Source: an uncultured Pseudanabaenaceae cyanobacterium (GTDB taxonomy: Bacteria; Cyanobacteriota; Cyanobacteriia; PCC-9006; JAAUQQ01). Taken from it: DNA of 61,007 nucleotides. The notes beneath the pieces are model-generated. The model made no database searches. It was given only the letters and a program-made list of their open reading frames with translations, and was not told where the DNA came from. The first letter of the stretch is position 1; every line of letters begins with the position of its first letter. Location: positions 1 through 61,007 of the forward strand of contig CALECT010000007.1 in assembly GCA_937949725.1 (NCBI GenBank). Reading direction: 5' to 3'. Position numbers and translations under genes: made by a program. This document shows, in pieces, positions 45,721 to 54,278 of the stretch.

Positions 45721-46413
45721 TTAACCCAGGGCAGGGAGCTCTTCCGCAAAACTGCGAATCCTTTTAAACCTTAGAGGGCCAAGAGCAGAGCCCCAGATAT
45801 GTTCATTCGTCTCTACATCAAAGCCGCGATCGCGGCTAACCCAAGTCGTTTCAGTCAGGTCTACTTCACTCACTAAATAGGTGATGCGACCCTCCCGAGG
45901 GATGAGGCAATTATTGCCAGGCTCTACCTGGCCCACATAACGAAGCCCGCTCCCAGCAGCACCGGGCAGATCTGGGGAAGCTCCCTCCGGCAGACGACTA
46001 AAGTCGGGCTGGATTTCTGTGGGGGTAAAGACCATGGAACAGTTACACCGCCGCTCAATTCCGTCAGGGGGAATAGATGCCAAGATACTATCTTCGCGGC
46101 TGGCCCCCGCATAAAGCATGGGCTCCTTGAGCGCATAGTTCTCGATGAAAACAGAGCCATCCGACTGTTCTACCAAGCGATGGATCCCCTGACGATAGGG
46201 AGACCAGAGATCATAGTCGTAGGCCTGTTCAGAATAGAAGCCTACCCCCTGGAAAAAACCAGCAGGCAAAGGACGAAAAGCTACCCGTATATGGGCGTAA
46301 TTAGCCGGTTCTGCGATGGACTGGTCTTGATTGCTAAACTCCCCTGCCATCCAACGACAGAGGGTTGCAAAGGATGAATTCAAATCCGTGATGCTCTCAG
46401 AAGCCGTTTGCAT
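45721..46413 (-). CDS. cpeT: T-type phycobiliprotein lyase CpeT
   Basis: CpeT/CpcT lyases attach bilin to the beta-subunit Cys153-type site; CpeT in Fremyella acts on phycoerythrin beta Cys165. The 230-residue lipocalin-like protein has LCRWMAGEFSNQDQSIAEP, VAFRPLPAGFFQGVGFYSEQ and ERRCNCSMVFTP, the family's typical blocks. It sits between cpeS and cpeR. Length is slightly above CpcT (~200). Confidence 0.92.
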   Translation of the reverse strand: MQTASESITDLNSSFATLCRWMAGEFSNQDQSIAEPANYAHIRVAFRPLPAGFFQGVGFYSEQAYDYDLWSPYRQGIHRLVEQSDGSVFIENYALKEPMLYAGASREDSILASIPPDGIERRCNCSMVFTPTEIQPDFSRLPEGASPDLPGAAGSGLRYVGQVEPGNNCLIPREGRITYLVSEVDLTETTWVSRDRGFDVETNEHIWGSALGPLRFKRIRSFAEELPALG

Positions 46414-46515
46414 GGGTCTTTGCTTTGACTCTCTCCAGCTTAGCCCGTCATGCTCATCGTTACCTCAATCTTAGGACGATTTACGCAGGCGCTCCGTGCT
46501 GCCCCATCGTAACGT

Positions 46516-47046
46516 CTAAGCTTGGGAACGAATTTCTGAGGCAAAGGAGGCTGTAAGCACTCCGGCACCGTCACTAGTCCGAATCATGGAAACGCGAAAG
46601 CGTAAATTAGGTGTGCCAAACCAAATTCGCTCCTCAGCAGAGGCGCGATCGTAGGGAGTAATCAGCACAAATACTCCCTCCTCTGTAAAACGGTATTCCC
46701 CCACCGCTGGCATTTCTTCGGCATATCCCTTGGAGCGCAGTAGTTTGCCTTGATTGGCAACACCATTTGGATCCGCGATGGGCACGAGCAAGCAACTGCC
46801 TTCTGTCTTCTCATCGTCATCCCAGTCGGACTCACCCTCCCAAGCCATGTGGAAAGGAGAAACCGCCGCTTCAGGATCAAACCCTTGAGCTTTGCACAGC
46901 TCAATCACCGATTCGTCGCTGGCAGCAACGGAAACAATATCAACCTTAGAAAGCACCTCTTCCGAATGCTGAAACGCCAGGTTATGGCTGCTACGCTGCG
47001 ATCGCCAGCGTCCCAAAGAGCGATCGACAAACGTTTCAATATTCAT
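46516..47046 (-). CDS. cpeS: S-type phycobiliprotein lyase CpeS
   Basis: CpeS attaches phycoerythrobilin to Cys82 of phycoerythrin beta. The 176-residue lipocalin-fold protein has NIETFVDRSLGRWRSQRSSH at the N-terminus and GKLLRSKGYAEEMPAVGEYR, followed by EERIWFGTPNLRFRVS and SFASEIRSQ. It lies after cpeE and before cpeT in the same order as the known cpeCDESTR operon. Confidence 0.93.
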   Translation of the reverse strand: MNIETFVDRSLGRWRSQRSSHNLAFQHSEEVLSKVDIVSVAASDESVIELCKAQGFDPEAAVSPFHMAWEGESDWDDDEKTEGSCLLVPIADPNGVANQGKLLRSKGYAEEMPAVGEYRFTEEGVFVLITPYDRASAEERIWFGTPNLRFRVSMIRTSDGAGVLTASFASEIRSQA

Positions 47047-47195
47047 GAACTATCCCAGAAAGCTTTTTAGAATTTGAGCGTCATAGAACCACTCCGCTGC
47101 TCGAAAACCACTTGCCTTGCAAAAGCCTCAATATCTGTAAAGCATAGGGCTCAAAGCTGAGACCCAGCAAGCGATCTCGCCCCAAGCTCCCCCAA

Positions 47196-47237
47196 AAACT
47201 GGGAGGCCAGAACGCAAGTTCACAGCCTCCCAAGTTT
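47196..47237 (-). terminator. Hairpin after cpeE
   Basis: Stem AAACTGGGAGGC (47196-47207) against GCCTCCC-A-AGTTT (47225-47237, one bulge). Read on the minus strand it ends in a T-run (CAGTTTTTGG), 26 bp beyond cpeE. A likely attenuator between linker genes and cpeSTR. Confidence 0.65.
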
Positions 47238-47262
47238 AAGGCAATCTCAAACTCAATGGAGT

Positions 47263-48024
47263 CTAAGCAACCTCAGAAATAGATGCAATACGACCACCCT
47301 GGCGCTGGATAGTCCGCATCCGGTTCTGCAACTGGCTGTAGTTCACCACATAGGTTGCATTCGCACGGCGGAAGCGAGCCCCCTGGCCAGGGCTTACCAC
47401 TTCAACGCGGAAGCGCTTGCCATTGTTGCTAGCAGCTCCCGAGCCCTTCGCTGGAGCAGAAATTGCTGTGGCAAGGTTAGAGCCCACAGCGGAGATCAAG
47501 CGAGCTTTTCCACTGGCATCACTTGTTGCATCCCCCCGGAACAAAGCAAAGGAACGATTGAAGGCAGAATTCTTCATTCCCGTCTGGGTTTGAGTCATCC
47601 GCGCATAGGGCGCTACATTCTCACCAAAACTCTGAAGATACTCATCGCTACCGGTGTAAGAGAGTATATCTGCGTCATAGCCATCATCGTTGTAGCGCTT
47701 AACGTGCTCAGCGATTTCAGCTTGATCTCTGGGAGCCCGGCCCAGGAAATGCTTGAAATTCAGCTCAATAAAGCGGTATTGGGAAGACCCTTCGAAGAAC
47801 TTCTTGCGATAGAGCTCAGAGAGACCCACAGCCTCAACGAACTGGCGAACATTCATGTCACCATTGCGCAGCATGGACTCTACGCTGGTTAATCGCTCGC
47901 TATCAGCCACATGAGCATTACCCAAAACTTGACGATAAACAGCACGAATTACAACCTGAAGATCGTCTTCTGTAAAATTAGATCTAAGTTCGATTCCATC
48001 TGAGGATTCTACCCACAAAGCCAT
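47263..48024 (-). CDS. cpeE: Phycoerythrin rod linker CpeE
   Basis: Rod linker that sits inside phycoerythrin hexamers. 253 residues: N-terminal linker domain (Pfam PBS_linker_poly; AVYRQVLGNAHVADSERL, YRFIELNFKHFLGRAP) and C-terminal CpcD domain (KRFRVEVVSPGQ.. to IASISEVA). The MALWVESS start and the short spacer match CpeE of Fremyella. ATG 48024 is chosen because GGGAGA lies 9 bp before it; the TTG at 48039 is part of that leader. Confidence 0.92.
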   Translation of the reverse strand: MALWVESSDGIELRSNFTEDDLQVVIRAVYRQVLGNAHVADSERLTSVESMLRNGDMNVRQFVEAVGLSELYRKKFFEGSSQYRFIELNFKHFLGRAPRDQAEIAEHVKRYNDDGYDADILSYTGSDEYLQSFGENVAPYARMTQTQTGMKNSAFNRSFALFRGDATSDASGKARLISAVGSNLATAISAPAKGSGAASNNGKRFRVEVVSPGQGARFRRANATYVVNYSQLQNRMRTIQRQGGRIASISEVA

Positions 48025-48396
48025 TGTTTTATCTCCCAAAAAACAGGATGTTAATCAACGTTAAAAAAACCTAGTGAAATCAGGCGTTTTGATCCATTAA
48101 ACTGCACTAAGGTTGGTGGATTACATTAGTCGCTACCTAACGTTAAGACACTTAACAGTGGCTCGCCTTTTATTGCCTGATCAACCCTCCTATTCATAAA
48201 GTTCCAAGACAGTATTTGACTAATCAATACCCGAAGTCACTGGGTCACTTCAAATTGCAACGATAAAGATAGAACCAATCTGCATGCAGGCTATTAATAA
48301 GCGCAAGAGCACTTGCCCAAACAGAGTATAAGCCTCAGTCTAATCAGGTCTCTAAGAGAGTGAAGCTAACCTAAGTTCGACAACCTTAAAACTAAC

Positions 48397-48442
48397 CTAA
48401 TCCCCTACCCTTCTCTATTAGGAGAAAGGGCTAGGGGATTAG
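48397..48442. repeat. Hairpin repeat in cpeE upstream region
   Basis: CTAATCCCCTACCCTTCTC (48397-48415) pairs with GAGAAAGGGCTAGGGGATTAG (48422-48442) with one or two mismatches. It has the look of the CTA-rich dispersed palindromes of cyanobacteria. Function unknown. Confidence 0.55.
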
Positions 48443-48602
48443 AGAGCTTTCCTTTCCAACCTTGATTTTCCCATCTCCTGGGGGAGAGAGGGCAGAGGGT
48501 GACTTGAATCAGGCCAATCGAGGTGAGGGCCGCTGTAGCTTTATCGAAAGCTTAGATTGAAGCCAGCAACTAGCCTAGACAAAATGGATTTTAAAAAACC
48601 AA

Positions 48603-48639
48603 AAGAGCGGGGTTTGAATAGACTCCAAACCTCACTCTT
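48603..48639 (-). terminator. Terminator-like stem after the fused linker gene
   Basis: AAGAGCGGGGTTTG (48603-48616) against CAAACCTCACTCTT (48626-48639), about 90 bp past the fused gene; on the minus strand it ends in TTTTGG. A few mismatched pairs. Confidence 0.65.
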
Positions 48640-48727
48640 CTAATAGGTATAACAAAACAGATTTAAAGCCTGTTTTCGAGTCAATACCTCTAGTTTCAGC
48701 TGTTATTCCAGAAACAAATGAATCGGC

Positions 48728-50305
48728 TTAACTAACAGGAGCAATACTAGCGATAACGCCACCTTCCCGGTGAATCCGCTTGTAAGTTTCTGATAGCTGG
48801 CTAAAGGGCACCATGTAGACTTTATTGCTACGACGGAAGCGAGAAACTCGACTCACCACATTAGAACGGTAAGCTGTCACCTCAACACGATAAACCTTGC
48901 CATCCGCACTGGCACCAACACCATGGCGCTGGCGAGAGCCCAATGCTGGCTCTGAGAATACAGCACCAGCACCACTCGTAGACTTTAGCGGAACAGCCTG
49001 GGTGTTTATGACGCGACCGTTGAGAACCGGAGACTTACCTGCAATACTGCCTTTCAGGCTACTGCTGGAATCGCCACGAACCATTTCAAAGAAATGGGTG
49101 AATTGAACCATGCTTTGACAGGTTTCAGTCTCATAGCCCCTCAAATAAGGCACTGTGTCCTCACCAAAGGTGTCCTGATATTCAGCACTATCGACAAAAG
49201 AATCGATGTCAGCGCCAAAGCCTTGGGTATCTAGGGTAGTGCTGTGTCCACGCATTTCCTCAAGGTCAGTTGGCGTACGGCCTAATAGATGGCGGAAAGC
49301 AAGTTCAATGTAGCGATAGCGAGGGCAAACATCAAAGAAACGAGAGCGATAGAGTTCTGACTTCGCCACTTGGCGAACAAACTCACGCACACTGATCGCA
49401 CCTAGCTTCAACTGAGATTCAGGTACAGACAAGCGCTCGCTGTCCATCACATAAGCATTGCCTAAGACCTGCTTATAGACGGCCTGGATAACCACCTCGG
49501 CCTCGTCATTAGAACGACCGGGCAACATCTCCACTGGGTCTCGTCGCTGGAAACGACCAACCCCTTGTTGCTCAGAAGCGGACGCTCCATTACCTATGGG
49601 CTGTGGAATCTGTAAAGCTTCACTGCTTGCCCTCCTCTCCATAGACTGCAAGAAGCGTTGACCTGCAGTAGGACCGCTAGCTGGCAGAGCAAAGCCAGCG
49701 CCCGTAGAACCCCCCATTCGATAAGACTGACCTGAAGGAGGGCTGATTCGAGGGGATGAACCAGATGCCAAGGCATAAATAAGACTGGAGCGGTTGCTAG
49801 CATCGCTCGTAGCTTCACCACGCATCAGAGCCATGGAGCGGTTGAAGGTAACATTCCCCAAACCAGTCATTGTTTGCGCAGCTCGGGCGTAGGGAACAAC
49901 GCTGTCTCCAAAGCTCTGTCCATACTCCATACTCTCAACATAGGAGCTAATCTCAGCGTCATAACCTTGGTCATGGTAACGCTGTACATGTTCCGAAATT
50001 TCCGCCTGGTTGAGCGGAGCACGACCCAAGAAGTGTTTAAAGTTCAGCTCGATAAAGCGGTACTGAGAGGAGCTTTCGAAGAACTTCTTACGATAGAGCT
50101 CGGATTGGCCGACCGCAAGAACAAACTCGCGAACAGAAAGGCGACCATCACGCAGCAAAGACTCAAGGCTTTCGAGCCGCTCACTCTCTGCGAGGTGGGC
50201 ATTACCTAATACCTGTCGATACACCGCTCGAATAACGGTTTGAATCTCGCCCTCGGAGAATTGATCACGCAACTCAACTGTCTCGGGGCTAACCCATAAA
50301 GCCAT
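48728..50305 (-). CDS. Fused two-domain phycoerythrin linker (CpeE-like + CpeD-like)
   Basis: A 525-residue rod linker with two PBS_linker_poly domains. The first (about 8-185) resembles CpeE (MALWVSPETVELR.., KKFFESSSQYRFIELNFKHF). The second (about 258-430) and the following CpcD domain (about 465-525) closely resemble the neighbouring CpeD (VRQVAKSELYRSRFFD, KVYMVPFSQLSETYKRIHRE). The CpcD domain expected after the first half is replaced by a Ser/Gly/Pro-rich spacer. It would bind two hexamers in one chain. ATG is preceded by GGGAG. It lies between cpeC and cpeE, so it is probably an internal duplication and fusion. Large linkers with several such domains exist in Gloeobacter (CpcJ), but this pairing is specific. 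Confidence 0.88.
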   Translation of the reverse strand: MALWVSPETVELRDQFSEGEIQTVIRAVYRQVLGNAHLAESERLESLESLLRDGRLSVREFVLAVGQSELYRKKFFESSSQYRFIELNFKHFLGRAPLNQAEISEHVQRYHDQGYDAEISSYVESMEYGQSFGDSVVPYARAAQTMTGLGNVTFNRSMALMRGEATSDASNRSSLIYALASGSSPRISPPSGQSYRMGGSTGAGFALPASGPTAGQRFLQSMERRASSEALQIPQPIGNGASASEQQGVGRFQRRDPVEMLPGRSNDEAEVVIQAVYKQVLGNAYVMDSERLSVPESQLKLGAISVREFVRQVAKSELYRSRFFDVCPRYRYIELAFRHLLGRTPTDLEEMRGHSTTLDTQGFGADIDSFVDSAEYQDTFGEDTVPYLRGYETETCQSMVQFTHFFEMVRGDSSSSLKGSIAGKSPVLNGRVINTQAVPLKSTSGAGAVFSEPALGSRQRHGVGASADGKVYRVEVTAYRSNVVSRVSRFRRSNKVYMVPFSQLSETYKRIHREGGVIASIAPVS

Positions 50306-50515
50306 ATCACTATTGCTCCCAATACTAAAAACGGTACTCGAATTATTCGATGCCTTAGCCGGGCTCTAAATAGCTATTTGGATATAGCAATGATCTTACG
50401 ATCTACCCGCGAAGACACAATCCCAAACCGGCGTAACGAAGTGCTAAGTGATAACAATGAAGTAAATGCCGCATTGCCACCGCCATTGCGAAACAGATTA
50501 CGCCATCAAAGCAAT

Positions 50516-50549
50516 GTTGGGAACTAGAGCAATTTCCCTAGCGCCCAAC
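50516..50549 (-). terminator. Hairpin after cpeC
   Basis: GTTGGG-aa-CTAG (50516-50527) pairs with CTAG-cg-CCCAAC (50538-50549), a stem with a symmetric internal loop, 14 bp past cpeC. It lacks a T-run, so it may be a stabiliser or attenuator. Confidence 0.5.
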
Positions 50550-50562
50550 AAAGATTCCTTGA

Positions 50563-51360
50563 TTAAGCAACTTCGGTGATACTCACCACACGGCCACTGG
50601 TGCGATGAATCTGCTTCATCTGCTGAGTCATGTTGTCACCTTGAACCATGTAGGTCTTGGTTGCTAAACGGCGACGGCTACCATTGGTCATTCCGGTCAC
50701 CACAATCTTGAAGCGCTTGCCAGGAGCCGCGTATGCACCACCAATCGCACCGGAAGTTGGAGGCGAAATCTTGGTTGCACTATTGCCAGCGATCGCAGCA
50801 ACCAGCGTGGAAGACTTAACAGCCTTATCGCTTTCCGCAGGGCCACGGAAGATCGCATAGGTGCGGTTGTATACGGCCTGGCTCTGACCTAGCTGGCTTT
50901 GGGTACCACGATAGAAGGGAACAGTATCCTCACCAAAATTGGCTTGATACTCGTCACTATCGATGTAGGAATCAATTTCTGCTTCATAGCCATGCTCAAC
51001 GCATCGGCGAATATGCTCAGAGACTTCAGCCTGGCTAGCAGGTGCACGCCCTAAGAGATGTTTGAAGTTCAACTCCACGAAGCGATAGGGAGCAGAGGAT
51101 TCAAAGAAACGAGACCTATAAAAGTCGGATTTAGCAACAGCACGGACAAACTCACGAACTGAGAACTGGCCATTGCAGACGTAGGACTCGGCGCTCACTT
51201 GGCGCTCACTCTCCATCACATGGGCGTTACCCAAAACTTGCCGATACACCGCATTGATCACGGCCTGCTTATCATCACTCGTGCTTGTTGGCCAAAGCTC
51301 AAAGCGAGTTTCGGCAAACGCATCAATCCCAAACTTTACAGCTGGAGCGGTACTAACCAT
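50563..51360 (-). CDS. cpeC: Phycoerythrin rod linker CpeC
   Basis: 265 residues: PBS_linker_poly domain with AVYRQVLGNAHVMESERQ, VREFVRAVAKSDFYRSRFFE and VELNFKHLLGRAPASQAEV, then a C-terminal CpcD domain (KRFKIVVTGM.. VVSITEVA). The KSDFYRSRFF and EHIRRCVEHGYEAEIDSYID segments match CpeC of Fremyella. ATG 51360 is preferred; TTG 51390 opens the frame. Among the CpeC types it is the proximal or middle phycoerythrin linker. Its long spacing from cpeD contains a terminator. Confidence 0.9.
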   Translation of the reverse strand: MVSTAPAVKFGIDAFAETRFELWPTSTSDDKQAVINAVYRQVLGNAHVMESERQVSAESYVCNGQFSVREFVRAVAKSDFYRSRFFESSAPYRFVELNFKHLLGRAPASQAEVSEHIRRCVEHGYEAEIDSYIDSDEYQANFGEDTVPFYRGTQSQLGQSQAVYNRTYAIFRGPAESDKAVKSSTLVAAIAGNSATKISPPTSGAIGGAYAAPGKRFKIVVTGMTNGSRRRLATKTYMVQGDNMTQQMKQIHRTSGRVVSITEVA

Positions 51361-51547
51361 GGCGGAAGAAACCTTAGCGACTTTTATCAAAAATGTTGAA
51401 AACGAGACAGTCCAAAACTAGGGAATGCCTTTAGAAGGACTAATCACCAAGAATGGGTCTAGACTCGACTCTTATTAATAGCTACAGACTAAGAACAAAT
51501 TACCATGCTCTATTGCAGCAGCCCCTAGGTCATAAAGACCCAGAAAA

Positions 51548-51600
51548 GGAGCGAGGTTTCTAGTCAGCGACGATTGGACACATCCCAAAAACCTAGCTCC
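51548..51600 (-). terminator. Terminator/attenuator after cpeD
   Basis: GGAGCGAGGTTT (51548-51559) against AAACCTAGCTCC (51589-51600), one mismatch; on the minus strand it ends in TTTTCTG. It starts directly after the cpeD stop. Confidence 0.65.
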
Positions 51601-51606
51601 ATCAAA

Positions 51607-52461
51607 CTAGTTCACAGAAGATACGCTAGCAATAGAGCCACCTTCCCGGTGAATTCGCTTGTATGTTTCCGACAGCTGATTAAAGGGCACCATGTACACT
51701 TTGTTGCTGCGACGGAACTTGGAAACGCGATTGACCACGTTGGAACGGTAAGCAGTTACCTCGACGCGGTAAACCTTGCCATCGGAGCTTGAGCCCGACC
51801 CTAAACGCTGGCGCGAGCCCAAAGTAGGCTCGACAAAAGTAGAGCCGCTTCCCTGGAATGGCGTAGGTTCAGTGTTAATGACACGGCTATTCAACACCGG
51901 AGCTTTACCAGCAATACTGCCCTTGAGGCTACTGCTAGAAGAGCCACGCACCATGGCGAAGAAGTGGGTGAACTGAACCATGCTTTGACAGGATTCAGTT
52001 TTATAGCCGCGTAGGAAGGGGACAGTATCCTCACCAAAGGTGTCTTGATACTCTGCACTATCCACAAAACTATCAACATCGGCTTCAAAGCCTTTATTGT
52101 CGAGAGTCGTGCTGTGCCCACGCATCTCTTCGAGGTCGTAAGGCGTACGACCCAACAGATGGCGGAAAGCTAGCTCAATGTAGCGATAGCGCGCGCAGGA
52201 ATCGAAGAAGCGAGAGCGATACAGCTCAGACTTCGCGACCTGGCGAACAAACTCACGTACGCTGAGCTCTCCACGCTTAAACTGAGATTCTGGAACGGAG
52301 AGGCGCTCGCTCTCCATCACATAGGCATTACCCAGAACCTGGCGGTAAACGGCTTGGATAATAACTTCGGCATCCTCTTGGGAGCGGCCGGGAAGCAACT
52401 CGACCGGGGGAGTCTCGTCAAAGCGAGCAATCCCCAGTTGGGATGCAGGTCCAAATGGCAT
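51607..52461 (-). CDS. cpeD: Phycoerythrin rod linker CpeD
   Basis: 284 residues beginning MPFGPASQLGIARFDETPPV, as in Fremyella CpeD. It has the linker domain (AVYRQVLGNAYVMESERL, KSELYRSRFFDSCARYRYIE), the CpeD-specific SMVQFTHFFAMVRGSSSSSL, and the CpcD domain near the C-terminus. A TAGGAGA ribosome-binding site precedes the ATG. It is the second gene after cpcL and the nearest relative of the C-terminal half of the fused linker. Confidence 0.94.
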   Translation of the reverse strand: MPFGPASQLGIARFDETPPVELLPGRSQEDAEVIIQAVYRQVLGNAYVMESERLSVPESQFKRGELSVREFVRQVAKSELYRSRFFDSCARYRYIELAFRHLLGRTPYDLEEMRGHSTTLDNKGFEADVDSFVDSAEYQDTFGEDTVPFLRGYKTESCQSMVQFTHFFAMVRGSSSSSLKGSIAGKAPVLNSRVINTEPTPFQGSGSTFVEPTLGSRQRLGSGSSSDGKVYRVEVTAYRSNVVNRVSKFRRSNKVYMVPFNQLSETYKRIHREGGSIASVSSVN

Positions 52462-52837
52462 TGAAACTGTCTCCTAATGGATATTAACGGAGTTTTGACA
52501 AGGTGAGGGACGTCCAACCAACCGCAGCAAACAGTTGCGATCGCCTACTGTACCTGCAGGAACGATGAGCGACTCAGCACCAGTAATGTGTAAAACGCTT
52601 AGAGCTGAAATAGAGACAGACCAAACCTCTAAAATGAGAAATTTGGATTGAAACCATACATAGCGCAGAGATTCTGGATTAAACCCCAAGAACAGAGCCT
52701 TACCGAGTCTCATAATACGAGTTTCTCAAGTCATAATAACTTAAGAAATGTAACCTATGGACATTTGTAGATAAGGAGCTTTTCAGGTCAAATCCATACA
52801 GGTCAGGCGTTTTGAATTGTTGCGAATTGTGAATTCT
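52462..52837. promoter_or_regulatory. Gap between cpcL and cpeD
   Basis: 376 bp. A weak stem TTTCTCAAG / CTTAAGAAA lies at 52722-52748. It may hold a separate promoter for the cpe linker genes. No ORF recognised. Confidence 0.4.
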
Positions 52838-53596
52838 CTAGAGGCTGATCAGACCGAAGGCTGCCAGAGCGACCGAAATAGTCATGCCCAGGAGAACCGT
52901 AGCTCCTCCAATGGTGATCACAGCACCGAACATACGTGCAGACTTTGGCGGCAAGTTGCCCTCCCAGGTCGAGCTATAGGAAGCTGCTCCGCCGCCACCG
53001 CCTTTGACCAACAGCCCACTGTCCTCTAAGCGAATACGATAGTCCGCACTGTAGCGGGGCATACGTTGATGGGGCAGCTCACCCGCCGAACGTTGGGGCA
53101 GCACTCGACGACGTTGGAAAGGAACGATGTCATCTCCAAAGTTCGACACATACTCTTCACCATTGAGCAGAGCATCGACAAAACCATTCAAACCCTGGGT
53201 CGCCAAAACAATGGACCAAGATTGGGTTTCGCGATCGCTATGAACATCACGACCTAAGAGGCGATGGACACAGAGCTCTACAAAGCGATAGTTGCTATTG
53301 CTGTTGTAGTTATAGGTTCGAAATGGACTAGACGTGACCAAGCCACGAATAAACTCTCGTACGGTAATGTGACCGTTGCGTAGCTGAGACTCTAGAAAAG
53401 TCTGCCGATTATGCTTGAGCATCTGCTGCTCATGGAAGACCTGAAGATAGGCTGCTTGAATCAAGTCATCCATCGCTCCAGGGGAACGCAAATCCTCAGC
53501 AGAGAAAATTCTAGGCTGTTCATCCCCAGCCACCTCAAAGCCTTGAACACGCTGGTTTTGACTTTTGAGAGAATAGTCTAATAACGGAATCGCCAT
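52838..53596 (-). CDS. cpcL: Membrane-anchored rod linker CpcL (CpcG2)
   Basis: 252 residues: the MAIPLLDYSLKSQNQRVQGFE start shared with CpcG proteins, a PBS_linker_poly domain (DLIQAAYLQVFHEQQMLKHN, NYRFVELCVHRLLGRDVHSD), a Gly/Ser linker, and a hydrophobic C-terminus from about residue 222 (FGAVITIGGATVLLGMTIS). The C-terminal membrane helix distinguishes CpcL from the rod-core linker CpcG; CpcL anchors rod-shaped phycobilisomes to the thylakoid for photosystem I. ATG 53596 is chosen because 16 extra residues upstream do not match the family. First gene of the cpe linker group. Confidence 0.92.
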   Translation of the reverse strand: MAIPLLDYSLKSQNQRVQGFEVAGDEQPRIFSAEDLRSPGAMDDLIQAAYLQVFHEQQMLKHNRQTFLESQLRNGHITVREFIRGLVTSSPFRTYNYNSNSNYRFVELCVHRLLGRDVHSDRETQSWSIVLATQGLNGFVDALLNGEEYVSNFGDDIVPFQRRRVLPQRSAGELPHQRMPRYSADYRIRLEDSGLLVKGGGGGAASYSSTWEGNLPPKSARMFGAVITIGGATVLLGMTISVALAAFGLISL

Positions 53597-54278
53597 AAGC
53601 TTCCTAAATATGTAGGCAAGTAGATTTACTAAAACAGTCTTCAAAAAAAAGAAGGCGTAAGGCTAAGCCAGTAAAGCGACTTCCCTGGCTCTCAAATCAA
53701 CTGCTAAGAACTTTGAAAGTGGGAAGACTCACACAGCGGAACCTCAATAAAGACAGCTGTTCTTAGGAACAGAGGTCATCTGAATGAGGATAGGGCTGCT
53801 GACTGAAATGCTATGGGCTCCTTCTGGCACCCAAAACAAAGCAAGAGCAGAACTAACGAGCAATCTGTGTTCACGCGTTGCTTACGGAAATCCTAAACCA
53901 GCCCAAGAAACCTACATTTACAAATCATCAAAAGTTAATGGCGTCTCATAATTGAGAGGTGGGGTCGAGCGAAAACAATAGAGGAGCTAAAAATCTTGCG
54001 TCACATGGGCCACAGGGTTTTGCATCCCAATTCTTCAATGGTCAGGATTAATGAGACTCAATGTCATCTAGAGTCCGACTCAAACATTCGCTGTAAGGGC
54101 TCGATCAGCATGAGTTTTGATGACTTCCCCCCCAAGAGCTTGAAATGAAAGAAGCCTCTCCTCTATCTGTAGGGCAGTTAGTAAGATGAGAGGAAAACCA
54201 CAAAAAGACACACTAGAATTTATTTCTCAATGATCCTTGCCAGGAAAGAATGGCTCAATCAGGTATGTAGGCCTAGTC
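53597..54278. promoter_or_regulatory. Gap upstream of cpcL
   Basis: 682 bp between the convergent/codirectional pentapeptide gene and cpcL, AT-rich, and the probable site of the operon promoter. I searched for the CcaR G-box pattern CTTTNCGATTT on both strands by eye and saw no clear copy. No ORF recognised. Confidence 0.4.

Larger units (their letters stand above)
48025..48727. other. Gap between cpeE and the fused linker gene
   Basis: 703 bp, unusually long for this operon. It contains a 21-bp-arm hairpin at 48397-48442 and a terminator-like stem at 48603-48639, both listed. It probably carries a separate cpeE promoter. No ORF found. Confidence 0.5.
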
